From Gammaproteobacteria bacterium (GTDB lineage Bacteria > Pseudomonadota > Gammaproteobacteria > Arenicellales > Poriferihabitantaceae), in contig JAHRAW010000164.1 in assembly GCA_020027415.1 (NCBI GenBank), positions 1 to 5,799 on the forward strand: a DNA stretch of 5,799 nucleotides. Direction: 5' to 3'. The position numbers and the translations under genes are program-made. Under the pieces are notes generated by a model that made no database searches, was not told the origin of the DNA, and worked only from the letters and a program-made list of their open reading frames with translations. Positions 1 to 5,529 of the stretch are shown here, in pieces. The number at the start of each line of letters is the position of its first letter. The first letter of the stretch is position 1.

Positions 1-6
1 AAAAAC

Positions 7-537
7 GTGCCGGCCGGCGAGGGCATGGTTGCGCTAAGCGAAAGCGCGGTTACGCTAAGCGAAATCCCGCAGATAATCGTGCATCAAATCGCCGCGTGGC
101 ATGACACCCTTGCGTATGTCGCGGCGCAAGCGGCGCAAGCGGCGGGGGTGCAAGCCGCCCCGCCCGGCGGGCGCGCTGCGATAGGGCGGCACGGTGCGTT
201 GCTTCGTATCGCGCCGTTGCAGTGGTGGTTGTTAGGCGGAGAAGTTCCCGCTCTCGCACCGGCGCAAGGCGCCACCCTGGATCTTTCGCATGCCCGCAGC
301 CAAGTGCGAATCAGCGGCGCGCAAGCCGCTCCGTTACTGAACCGCCATATTCCACTGGATTTACGCCCGCACTCGTTCCCATGCGGCGCAGTGGCTTCCA
401 GCACCTTGCATCATGTCGGCGTAACCCTCTGGCATTCGCCGCATGGTTATGAGTTATGGATCCCCCGCAGTTTCGCGCTCTCCATTTGGGAAATGCTCGT
501 GGAGACCGCCGCCCAGTTCGGCGCCGAAATCGCTTGA
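7..537 (+). CDS. soxG: Sarcosine oxidase, gamma subunit (SoxG family); start uncertain
   Basis: Probable gamma subunit of heterotetrameric sarcosine oxidase, the cytoplasmic enzyme that oxidatively demethylates sarcosine to glycine and passes the one-carbon unit to tetrahydrofolate. The family signature is seen in the C-terminal half: a DLSHAR..VRISG segment (about residues 93-104), NRHIPLDLRPHSFPCGA (about 112-128), and a YELWIPRSFALSIWEML stretch near the end. This matches the SoxG/GcvT-like pattern 'RISG..LL..CPLDL.P..F..G....T....V.LW' as I remember it. The N-terminal half is low in complexity, with an Ala/Gln tract at about residues 39-51. The visible length of 176 residues is slightly short for the family. 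The frame is open to the window edge; GTG at 7 and ATG at 25 are the visible starts, and neither has a well-spaced Shine-Dalgarno, so the real start may be upstream. soxB, soxD and soxA would be expected to its left. It converges on tRNA-Arg 21 bases away. Confidence 0.75.
   Translation: MPAGEGMVALSESAVTLSEIPQIIVHQIAAWHDTLAYVAAQAAQAAGVQAAPPGGRAAIGRHGALLRIAPLQWWLLGGEVPALAPAQGATLDLSHARSQVRISGAQAAPLLNRHIPLDLRPHSFPCGAVASSTLHHVGVTLWHSPHGYELWIPRSFALSIWEMLVETAAQFGAEIA
28..69 (+). repeat. Tandem 21-bp duplication in the 5' part of soxG
   Basis: Two adjacent 21-base units (28-48 and 49-69) match at 18 of 21 positions. They share a 12-base identical core, cgctaagcgaaa, at 32-43 and 53-64. The unit is seven codons, so the frame is kept, and the protein reads VALSESA then VTLSEIP. 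The second copy resembles the normal SoxG N-terminus. Confidence 0.7.
121..144 (+). repeat. Short 9-bp tandem repeat (Ala-Ala-Gln) in soxG
   Basis: The nonamer gcggcgcaa occurs twice in tandem at 121-138, followed by a third partial copy gcggcg at 139-144. It encodes AAQ-AAQ-AA. The unit is a whole number of codons, so slippage would change length without a frameshift. Confidence 0.7.
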
Positions 538-558
538 GAGATTAAAATGAGAAGCGGG

Positions 559-635
559 TGGCGCGCCCGGAGAGATTCGAACTCCCGACCCCCTGGTTCG
601 TAGCCAGGTACTCTATCCAACTGAGCTACGGGCGC
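559..635 (-). tRNA. tRNA-Arg (anticodon ACG)
   Basis: A 77-base tRNA read on the minus strand. The acceptor arm GCGCCCG (635-629) pairs with CGGGCGC (569-563), followed by discriminator G (562) and an encoded CCA (561-559). The D-arm carries the usual AGCTCAGTTGGATAGAG, and the T-loop TTCGAAT is present. The anticodon stem CCTGG/CCAGG encloses the loop CTACGAA, giving anticodon ACG at 601-599. A34 is normally deaminated to inosine so that the tRNA reads CGU, CGC and CGA. It is the last gene of the csrA - tRNA-Ser - tRNA-Arg string, as in E. coli (csrA-serV-argV). Confidence 0.96.
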
Positions 636-652
636 GGCGGTTACCTTGACAA

Positions 653-658
653 AATATA
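653..658 (-). promoter_or_regulatory. Candidate -10 element for tRNA-Arg
   Basis: On the minus strand the hexamer TATATT lies about 18 bases before the tRNA-Arg 5' end, which would put transcription start roughly 10 bases upstream of the mature end. A TTGTGT lies 20 bases farther upstream, which is a long spacer for a -35 element, so the assignment is weak. The tRNA may instead be cotranscribed with tRNA-Ser. Confidence 0.3.
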
Positions 659-723
659 CGCTCGCCAAGTCAATCGTTACACAATTTTCCGAATGAACAT
701 TGCCATGCCGAAGGCGCGGCGGG

Positions 724-816
724 TGGCGGAGAGAGAGGGATTCGAACCCTCGATGAGGCTACAAACCCCATACTCCCTTAGCAGGGGAGCGCCTTCAACC
801 ACTCGGCCATCTCTCC
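724..816 (-). tRNA. tRNA-Ser (anticodon GCT)
   Basis: A 93-base class II tRNA on the minus strand with a long variable arm. The acceptor arm GGAGAGA (816-810) pairs with TCTCTCC (734-728), with discriminator G at 727 and an encoded CCA at 726-724. The D-arm begins TGGCCGAGTGGTTGAAGGC, typical of tRNA-Ser. The anticodon stem CTCCC/GGGAG encloses CTGCTAA, giving GCT at 782-780, which reads AGC and AGU. The T-arm contains GGTTCGAATCC. It lies 90 bases after the csrA stop and 88 bases before tRNA-Arg, as expected for the gammaproteobacterial csrA-serV-argV order. Confidence 0.97.
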
Positions 817-827
817 GTATTCAATGT

Positions 828-886
828 TGGTTTGTCGGGCGGCGGACCTCTCCGCGATGCGGCGGCAATCTGGCGACAACAAACCA
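828..886. repeat. Imperfect inverted repeat between csrA and tRNA-Ser
   Basis: The arms tggtttgtcg (828-837) and cgacaacaaacca (874-886) are complementary apart from a three-base insertion in the second. Inside is a small hairpin, ccgc-gat-gcgg (852-862). No T-run follows on either strand, so it is not a standard intrinsic terminator. It could be a processing or mRNA-stabilising structure at the end of the csrA message. Confidence 0.4.
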
Positions 887-906
887 CTGCGGCAATTCGG
901 CGCCGC

Positions 907-1239
907 TTATGAATTATTCGGATCCGCTTCTTCCGGCGAAGGTTGTTGCGCATCATCATGCTCCGCCGGGCGCTCAGATTCCTCAGGTTTCCCAGTCTGC
1001 GGCTGCGCATGACTGCGCTCAGATTTGTAATCCTGCTGATTGCCGGCGTTATCATAGGGCGGCGTCTCGCCAGTTTGCGCGTGCCTGATTTTATGATAAA
1101 TCTCCTCGCGATGAACCGGAATATCTTTCGGCGCATTGATGCCAATTCGCACCTGCGTGCCGCGCACCCCAAGCACGGTAAGATGAACTTCGTCTCCAAT
1201 ATAAACAGACTCGCCAATGCGACGGGTAAGGATTAACAT
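907..1239 (-). CDS. csrA: Carbon storage regulator CsrA with a long hydrophilic C-terminal extension
   Basis: CsrA/RsmA is a small dimeric RNA-binding protein that binds GGA motifs in mRNA leaders, changing translation and stability of genes for carbon storage, motility and biofilm. Residues 1-51 are a complete, highly conserved CsrA: MLILTRRIGESVYIGDEV, VLGVRGTQVRIG, NAPKDIPVHREEIY. The RNA-contacting L4 and R44 (in VHREE) are present. The ATG at 1239 is chosen because it gives the canonical MLILTRR start and has AGGAG (1250-1246) six bases upstream; the longer reading frame to 1317 is noncoding leader. The protein is 110 residues, whereas CsrA is usually about 60-70. Residues 53-110 are Pro/Gln/Glu/Asp/Asn-rich and contain no I, L, V, M, F, W or C, so the tail is probably disordered. 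It lies between lysC and tRNA-Ser on the same strand. Confidence 0.97.
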   Translation of the reverse strand: MLILTRRIGESVYIGDEVHLTVLGVRGTQVRIGINAPKDIPVHREEIYHKIRHAQTGETPPYDNAGNQQDYKSERSHAQPQTGKPEESERPAEHDDAQQPSPEEADPNNS

Positions 1240-1245
1240 TTTCTG

Positions 1246-1250
1246 CTCCT
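1246..1250 (-). promoter_or_regulatory. csrA ribosome binding site
   Basis: AGGAG on the minus strand, six bases from the csrA ATG at 1239. It settles the start and excludes the upstream extension of the reading frame. It contains a GGA triplet, the core of CsrA-binding sites, so autorepression is possible but not shown. Confidence 0.85.
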
Positions 1251-1328
1251 GTGTTGAGAATACTGTTAATTTATTTTGACGCCAAGCCGCCAATTTCGCA
1301 CCGCTTTGTCGCTCCAATGTAGCACCGC

Positions 1329-1357
1329 AAAATAGCGCATTTTCAAGCGAAACACAA
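1329..1357 (-). promoter_or_regulatory. Candidate sigma70-type promoter for csrA
   Basis: On the minus strand, TTGTGT (1357-1352) and TATTTT (1334-1329) are separated by exactly 17 bases. This would start transcription around 1322, leaving a csrA leader of about 80 bases. The -35 match is weak (TTG conserved) and the -10 match moderate. The spacing and the position just after lysC support it. Confidence 0.35.
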
Positions 1358-1400
1358 CCATTTTTGCCGCTCGCTTGCCTTGCTAATCAGCGTTGCAATC

Positions 1401-1424
1401 CCAAAAACTGCGGCGTAGCCGGCA
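1401..1424 (-). terminator. Weak candidate intrinsic terminator after lysC
   Basis: Directly after the lysC stop, the minus strand reads TGCCGGCTACGCCGCA followed by GTTTTTGG. TG(C)CGGC can pair with GCCGCA across a TAC loop, giving six pairs with one bulged C, then a run of five T after one G. The stem is short, so some readthrough into csrA would be expected. Confidence 0.35.
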
Positions 1425-1425
1425 A

Positions 1426-1923
1426 TCAATCCGCCGCCGGGTGCGCTGGATCATCCAAGCCAAACGTCTTGTGCAGCGTGCGCACCGCCAGTTCGGTGTA
1501 TTCCATGTCAATGGTCACCGAAATCTTAATTTCTGAGGTGGAAATCATTAGGATATTGATCCCTTTTTCGGCTAACGCCTTGAACATCGCGGTGGCGATG
1601 CCGGCGTGCGAGCGCATGCCGACCCCCACCACTGAGACTTTCGCCAGATTGCCGTCGCCGACGATGCCTTCGGCGCCGAGTTTGGCGGCGATGGGCGCGA
1701 GGATGCGCTCGCTTTTTTGCAGGTCGTCGCTACTAACGGTGAAAGTAAGGTCAGCGAGTCCATCGGCGCTCACATTCTGCACGATCATATCCACATTGAT
1801 ATGCGCGTCCGAAATCGGGCCGAGGATGCTGTGCGCGATGCCGGGTTTGTCCGGCACGCCGCGCACGGTTACTTTGGCTTCGTCGCGATGATAGGTGATG
1901 CCGGTAATGAGCGGTTGCTCCAT
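1426..1923 (-). CDS. Probable in-frame internal gene product: aspartokinase beta subunit (ACT domains only)
   Basis: An ATG at 1923, codon 247 of lysC, would give a 165-residue protein with only the two regulatory ACT domains, starting MEQPLITGITYHRDEAKV. GAGGA (1935-1931) lies seven bases upstream, a better-placed ribosome binding site than that of the full-length TTG start. In Bacillus subtilis aspartokinase II and Corynebacterium glutamicum LysC, as I recall, an internal start near codon 246-250 makes the beta subunit of an alpha2beta2 enzyme, and this Met is at the matching place. Seen: the Met, its spacing and the reading frame. Inferred: that it is used here. It is part of lysC, not a separate locus. 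Confidence 0.5.
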   Translation of the reverse strand: MEQPLITGITYHRDEAKVTVRGVPDKPGIAHSILGPISDAHINVDMIVQNVSADGLADLTFTVSSDDLQKSERILAPIAAKLGAEGIVGDGNLAKVSVVGVGMRSHAGIATAMFKALAEKGINILMISTSEIKISVTIDMEYTELAVRTLHKTFGLDDPAHPAAD

Positions 1924-2661
1924 GGTGGTATCCTCATCAGTGATTAGCGTGCCCGCGCCGAACTTAAACGATGACAGCACTCGCAGCGGGATTTTGTACT
2001 TACTGGCAAATTCTACCGCGCGAATTTGCAACACTTTGGCGCCGGCGCCGGACAACTCAAGCATTTCTTCAAAAGTGATTCGTTCAAGACGCTTGGCTTC
2101 CGGCACAACCCGCGGGTCGGCGGTATACACGCCATCCACATCGGTATAAATACGGCATTCATCGGCTTGCAGGGCGGCCGCCATCGCCACCGCAGTGGTA
2201 TCGGAGCCGCCACGCCCCAAGGTGGTGATATTGTTGTCTTGGTCAACGCCTTGGAAACCAGCCACTACCACCACTGCGCCATTTTCCAGATCATGGCGCG
2301 CGCGCGCCGATTGAATGTCCATGATTCTGGCTTTGCCATGCACCGGGTCGGTCAGAATGCGAATCTGCGAGCCGGTGTAGGAGCGCGCACGCGTGCCGAT
2401 GGCGTGCAAAGCCAAGGTTAATAATGCGATGGTCACTTGCTCGCCAGTGGCAAGCAACACATCCAGTTCTCGTTCCACCGGCTTGGCATGGATTTGCTTT
2501 GCTAACGCCAGCAGTTTATTGGTTTCGCCGCTCATGGCGGACACCACCACCAAGATTTTATTGCCCTGCTTGGCAGATTCCGCCACATTGCGCGCCACCG
2601 CTTTGATGCGTTCAATGGTAGCGACTGAGGTGCCGCCATATTTTTCAACAATTAAAGACAA
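1426..2661 (-). CDS. lysC: Aspartate kinase (LysC), TTG start
   Basis: Aspartokinase phosphorylates L-aspartate with ATP to give 4-phospho-L-aspartate, the committed step to lysine, diaminopimelate, threonine and methionine, in the cytoplasm. The kinase domain opens with the substrate-binding KYGGTSV (residues 7-13) and contains GRGGSDTTA (149-157) and TDVDGVYTADPR. Two ACT domains follow (about 265-330 and 340-405) with VPDKPGIAHSILGPIS and VGMRSHAGIATAMF, the usual sites of feedback inhibition by lysine and/or threonine. The 411 residues match stand-alone LysC (about 405-415). The start is TTG at 2661: the reading frame is closed by TGA at 2673-2671, only three codons upstream, and MSLIVEKYGGTSV aligns with family N-termini. 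No clear Shine-Dalgarno precedes it. It lies between alaS and csrA on the same strand. No lysine riboswitch fits in the roughly 100-base upstream spacer. Confidence 0.96.
   Translation of the reverse strand: MSLIVEKYGGTSVATIERIKAVARNVAESAKQGNKILVVVSAMSGETNKLLALAKQIHAKPVERELDVLLATGEQVTIALLTLALHAIGTRARSYTGSQIRILTDPVHGKARIMDIQSARARHDLENGAVVVVAGFQGVDQDNNITTLGRGGSDTTAVAMAAALQADECRIYTDVDGVYTADPRVVPEAKRLERITFEEMLELSGAGAKVLQIRAVEFASKYKIPLRVLSSFKFGAGTLITDEDTTMEQPLITGITYHRDEAKVTVRGVPDKPGIAHSILGPISDAHINVDMIVQNVSADGLADLTFTVSSDDLQKSERILAPIAAKLGAEGIVGDGNLAKVSVVGVGMRSHAGIATAMFKALAEKGINILMISTSEIKISVTIDMEYTELAVRTLHKTFGLDDPAHPAAD
1931..1935 (-). promoter_or_regulatory. Internal ribosome binding site in lysC
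   Basis: GAGGA on the minus strand, seven bases before the in-frame ATG at 1923. It encodes part of the residues before TTMEQ, so codon choice (GAT GAG GAT) alone could produce it by chance. Confidence 0.45.
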
Positions 2662-2694
2662 GATGTTGATTCACTTATGAACTTAAAAGGGTTT

Positions 2695-2754
2695 AGCGAA
2701 AAATCCTAAAAATTGATGCAGCACGATAAGGTTGCTTGACAAGGTTTTTGCGCT
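2695..2754. repeat. Imperfect inverted repeat in the alaS-lysC spacer
   Basis: The arms at 2695-2706 (agcgaaaaatcc) and 2743-2754 (ggtttttgcgct) can form 10 of 12 pairs around a 36-base loop. An overlapping 7-base alternative pairs TTAGCGA (2693-2699) with TCGCTAA (2754-2760). It begins just after the alaS stop and ends about 35 bases before the lysC start. It might contribute to alaS 3' end formation or to the lysC leader structure, but it has no classic T-tract after a GC stem. Confidence 0.3.
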
Positions 2755-2763
2755 CGCTAATTT

Positions 2764-5451
2764 TCATGGCGCCACTTCCGCCACCCAACGTTTCATCGCG
2801 ACCATCACTTGCTCCACCGAGTTAATCTTGCCGCCGCCACCCTGCGCCAGTTCCGCCTTGCCGCCGCCTTGCCCATCCACCAGCGGCGCCAACGCTTGAA
2901 TTAATTTTCCCGCATGATAACGCAAAGCCAGGTCGCTGGTCACGCCCGCAATCATCAGCACCTTGTTTGCCGTAACGCCGGCCACGAAGACGATGCAACT
3001 TCCCAGTTGGCGCTTCCACTGGTCAACCGTCATACGCATGGCTTTTGCATCGGCTTGGTCTTGACGAATGGCGACCACCTTGATGCGATTAATTTCCTCG
3101 ACTTGCTCGGCAGCCGTGCTGGTGGCGGCGAGCAATTTTTTTTGCAGCGTTTCAATTTGTTTTTGTTGTTGCCGCTGTTCGTCAAGGGTCGTTTTCAAGC
3201 GTTGCGCAAGGTGTTCCGGCGGCGATTTAAAAACCGCCGCGGCGCTGTCTAACAACGCCAAATGTTGCGCAACCCATTGCTCGGCATATCGTCCGGTGAC
3301 TGCTTCAATGCGCCGTACTCCGGCGGCGACTCCGCTTTCCGATATAATTTTCAATAAACCAATGTCGCCGCTGCGCTGCACATGCGTGCCGCCGCACAAT
3401 TCAAAGGAAAACTCGCCCATGCGTATCACCCGAACCTGCGCATCATACTTCTCGCCGAACAAGGCTTCGGCGCCATCGGCTTTGGCTTGCTCCAAGTCCA
3501 TGGTGGCGGCGGTTACCGAAGTGTTGGCGCGAATATTTTGATTCACCCGTTGCTCAATTTGGAGCAACGCATGCTTCCCGACCGCTGCAGAATGGGAAAA
3601 GTCAAAGCGCAGCCGCGGCGCCTCCACCAGCGAACCTTTCTGCTGCACATGCGAACCAAGCACCGCCTTCAACGCCGCATGCAACAAATGCGTCGCTGAA
3701 TGGTTGTTGGCGCAATCGCTGCGAAACCCCGCATCCACTTGCGCGGTGGCGCGGTCGCCGTCATCAATTCGCCCGCGCGTCACCGCGCCGAGGTGGGCAA
3801 TCACTTTGTTTGACAGGTATCGGGTATCTGACACGCGGAACGCGGCATTCTGGAAACGGATTTCGCCGCGGTCGCCGACTTGCCCACCGCTTTCGGCATA
3901 AAACGGCGTATGTTCCAACACCACAATCCCGCGCTGCCCTTCACTGAGTTGGCTGAGGGGACTGAGTTGATTGAGTTTCGCCGCCGCGGAGTGGGCAACG
4001 GGTTGCTTGCCGGGCGCTTCCGCTTGCGAATCGGATGATGGCTTGGCAAGCAACGCCACCACGCGCGTATCGCTTTGCAAACCCTGATACCCGACAAAAC
4101 GACTGGCGCCGACCCCGTCCACCGTCAACGGTCCGCTCTGCACAAACTGACTTGCGGCGCGCGCGCGTTGGCGTTGCTTTGCCATCGCTTGCTCAAACGC
4201 CGCCGTATCCACTTGCAAGCCGTGTTCACGCGCCACATCGGCGGTCAAATCCAGCGGGAAGCCAAATGTGTCATAGAGACGAAACGCCGCCTCGCCGGAG
4301 ATGGTTTTGGTTTGCTTTGACGCGTCGGAGAACGCGGCGATTTCGCGGTCAAGAATTTTCAAACCTTGCGTCAAAGTTTCGGTAAATTTTTCGTTTTCCC
4401 GTTGCAAGACTCGTTCCACTTGTTCGCCATTGGCAAGCAGTTCCGGATATGCTTCGCCCATTTCATCTATTAAGGGCTGTACTAATTTGTGCATGAACGG
4501 TTCGCGGCAACCCAACCGATAACCATGCCGCACCGCGCGGCGAATAATCCTGCGCACCACATACCCGCGCCCTTCGTTGGACGGGGTTACGCCATCCACG
4601 AGCAAAAACGCGGTGGAGCGAATGTGGTCGGCGATGACGCGCAACGATTGGTCGCCTTCATCATCCACCCCTAACACCGCAGCGGCGGCTTGGATTAGAT
4701 TGCGAAACAGATCAATCTCATAATTGCTCTGCACGCCTTGCAAAATTGCCGCGATGCGCTCAAGCCCCAAGCCCGTATCCACGGACGGTTTTGGCAAGGG
4801 TTCAAGCTTGCCATCGCGCCCGCGATTGAATTGCATAAACACCAGATTCCAGATTTCAACAAATCGGTCGCCGTCTTGTTGGGCGGAGCCCGGCGGACCG
4901 CCGGCCACTTCCGGACCATGGTCGTAAAATACTTCCGAACACGGACCGCATGGTCCGCTATCCCCCATTGACCAAAAATTATCGCGCGCGCCGATGCGGC
5001 TTAAACGCGCTGCCGGCACGCCAATGTCGTTCAGCCAAATTTTGGCTGCCTCGTCGTCCTCCTCAAAAACTGTTACCCAGAGACGCTCGGGCGGCAAACC
5101 GAATTCCTTGGTCAAAACTTCCCAAGCATAGTGAATCGCTTCGGCTTTGAAATAATCGCCGAAACTGAAATTGCCCAACATCTCAAAAAAGGTGTGATGA
5201 CGGGCGGTGTAGCCGACGTTTTCCAGGTCGTTATGTTTGCCGCCGGCGCGCACGCAACGCTGTGCGGTCACCGCCCGTGGCACGCTGCGCAATTGTTGCC
5301 CCAAAAATACTTCCTTGAATTGCACCATGCCGGAATTGGTGAACAGCAAGGTCGGATCATCGCCCGGCACCAACGAACTGCTTGGCACAACTTCATGCCC
5401 GCGCGCGGCGAAATAATCCATAAACCGGGTTCGTATTTCAAAGGTTTTCAT
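2764..5451 (-). CDS. alaS: Alanyl-tRNA synthetase (AlaRS)
   Basis: Cytoplasmic class II synthetase that charges tRNA-Ala and clears mischarged Ser/Gly. The catalytic domain has TLLFTNSGM (35-42), motif 2 with RCVRAGGKHNDLENVG (65-80) and HHTFFEMLGNFSFGDYFK (85-102), VDTGLGLERI (224-233) and motif 3 GRGYVVRRIIRRAVRHG (294-310). The editing domain has FYAESGGQVGD, HSATH (H584, H588) and CGGTH (C686, H690), the four zinc ligands. A predicted coiled coil (DEQRQQQKQIETLQKKL) leads to a C-Ala domain with DGQGGGKAELAQGGG. Length is 895 residues against 876 in E. coli; about 20 extra lie in a linker around residues 475-505. ATG at 5451 is chosen because MKTFEIRTRFMDYF matches the family N-terminus; the upstream TTG at 5499 would add 16 unconserved residues. 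The Shine-Dalgarno (ATAGAAAAC) is weak. lysC follows after about 100 bases. Confidence 0.98.
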   Translation of the reverse strand: MKTFEIRTRFMDYFAARGHEVVPSSSLVPGDDPTLLFTNSGMVQFKEVFLGQQLRSVPRAVTAQRCVRAGGKHNDLENVGYTARHHTFFEMLGNFSFGDYFKAEAIHYAWEVLTKEFGLPPERLWVTVFEEDDEAAKIWLNDIGVPAARLSRIGARDNFWSMGDSGPCGPCSEVFYDHGPEVAGGPPGSAQQDGDRFVEIWNLVFMQFNRGRDGKLEPLPKPSVDTGLGLERIAAILQGVQSNYEIDLFRNLIQAAAAVLGVDDEGDQSLRVIADHIRSTAFLLVDGVTPSNEGRGYVVRRIIRRAVRHGYRLGCREPFMHKLVQPLIDEMGEAYPELLANGEQVERVLQRENEKFTETLTQGLKILDREIAAFSDASKQTKTISGEAAFRLYDTFGFPLDLTADVAREHGLQVDTAAFEQAMAKQRQRARAASQFVQSGPLTVDGVGASRFVGYQGLQSDTRVVALLAKPSSDSQAEAPGKQPVAHSAAAKLNQLSPLSQLSEGQRGIVVLEHTPFYAESGGQVGDRGEIRFQNAAFRVSDTRYLSNKVIAHLGAVTRGRIDDGDRATAQVDAGFRSDCANNHSATHLLHAALKAVLGSHVQQKGSLVEAPRLRFDFSHSAAVGKHALLQIEQRVNQNIRANTSVTAATMDLEQAKADGAEALFGEKYDAQVRVIRMGEFSFELCGGTHVQRSGDIGLLKIISESGVAAGVRRIEAVTGRYAEQWVAQHLALLDSAAAVFKSPPEHLAQRLKTTLDEQRQQQKQIETLQKKLLAATSTAAEQVEEINRIKVVAIRQDQADAKAMRMTVDQWKRQLGSCIVFVAGVTANKVLMIAGVTSDLALRYHAGKLIQALAPLVDGQGGGKAELAQGGGGKINSVEQVMVAMKRWVAEVAP
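3944..3979 (-). repeat. Four 9-bp tandem units inside alaS
   Basis: On the plus strand the units are ctgagttgg, ctgagggga, ctgagttga and ttgagtttc (3944-3952, 3953-3961, 3962-3970, 3971-3979). On the coding strand they encode LNQ-LSP-LSQ-LSE, residues 493-504, in the linker between the tRNA-recognition and editing regions. The repeat is in frame with alaS and accounts for about half of the extra length over E. coli AlaRS. Confidence 0.75.
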
Positions 5452-5498
5452 GTTTTCTATGACAAGCCATTTGCAAGCGAAAGCGTACACCAACCACA

Positions 5499-5529
5499 AT
5501 ACTAAATTTAATTATTTTTTACCGCACAA
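5499..5529 (-). promoter_or_regulatory. Speculative alaS promoter in an A/T-rich stretch
   Basis: On the minus strand, TTGTGC (5529-5524) and TAGTAT (5504-5499) flank a 19-base, strongly A/T-rich spacer. Both hexamers are poor matches and the spacing is long. The A/T-rich block at 5500-5520 is the most promoter-like sequence in the 122 bases before alaS, giving a leader of about 40 bases. Confidence 0.2.

Noticed and set aside
538..558. Bidirectional terminator between soxG and tRNA-Arg
   Set aside because: The 21 bases contain no stem; only a short T-run (ATTTTAATC) on the minus strand.
447..668. Minus-strand 73-codon frame through tRNA-Arg
   Set aside because: VAQLDRVPGYEPGGREFESLRARH-type peptides are a translation of the tRNA itself, a known false gene type.
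558..1088. Plus-strand open frame of 176 codons across both tRNA genes
   Set aside because: Its protein (RPERFELPTPWFVARYS..., EREGFEPS...) is the well-known spurious translation of antisense tRNA-Arg and tRNA-Ser sequence; the tRNAs explain the region.
1253..1285. Second csrA promoter (TTGGCG, 17 bases, TATTCT)
   Set aside because: It would start transcription inside or after the Shine-Dalgarno, leaving no usable ribosome binding site.
1240..1317. Upstream extension of csrA to a start at 1317
   Set aside because: It would add 26 unconserved residues before MLILTRR, and the AGGAG six bases from the ATG at 1239 fixes the start.
2026..2421. Long plus-strand frames opposite lysC and alaS (for example 2026-2421, 3068-3541, 5131-5505)
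   Set aside because: They lie entirely antisense to strongly conserved coding sequence and have no recognisable domains or ribosome binding sites.
2662..2763. Lysine riboswitch before lysC
   Set aside because: The spacer is about 100 bases, much shorter than an L-box with expression platform, and lacks its conserved AGAGG-type core.
5452..5499. Upstream extension of alaS to the TTG at 5499
   Set aside because: MWLVYAFACKWLVIEN has no counterpart in AlaRS; the family N-terminus begins at the ATG at 5451.
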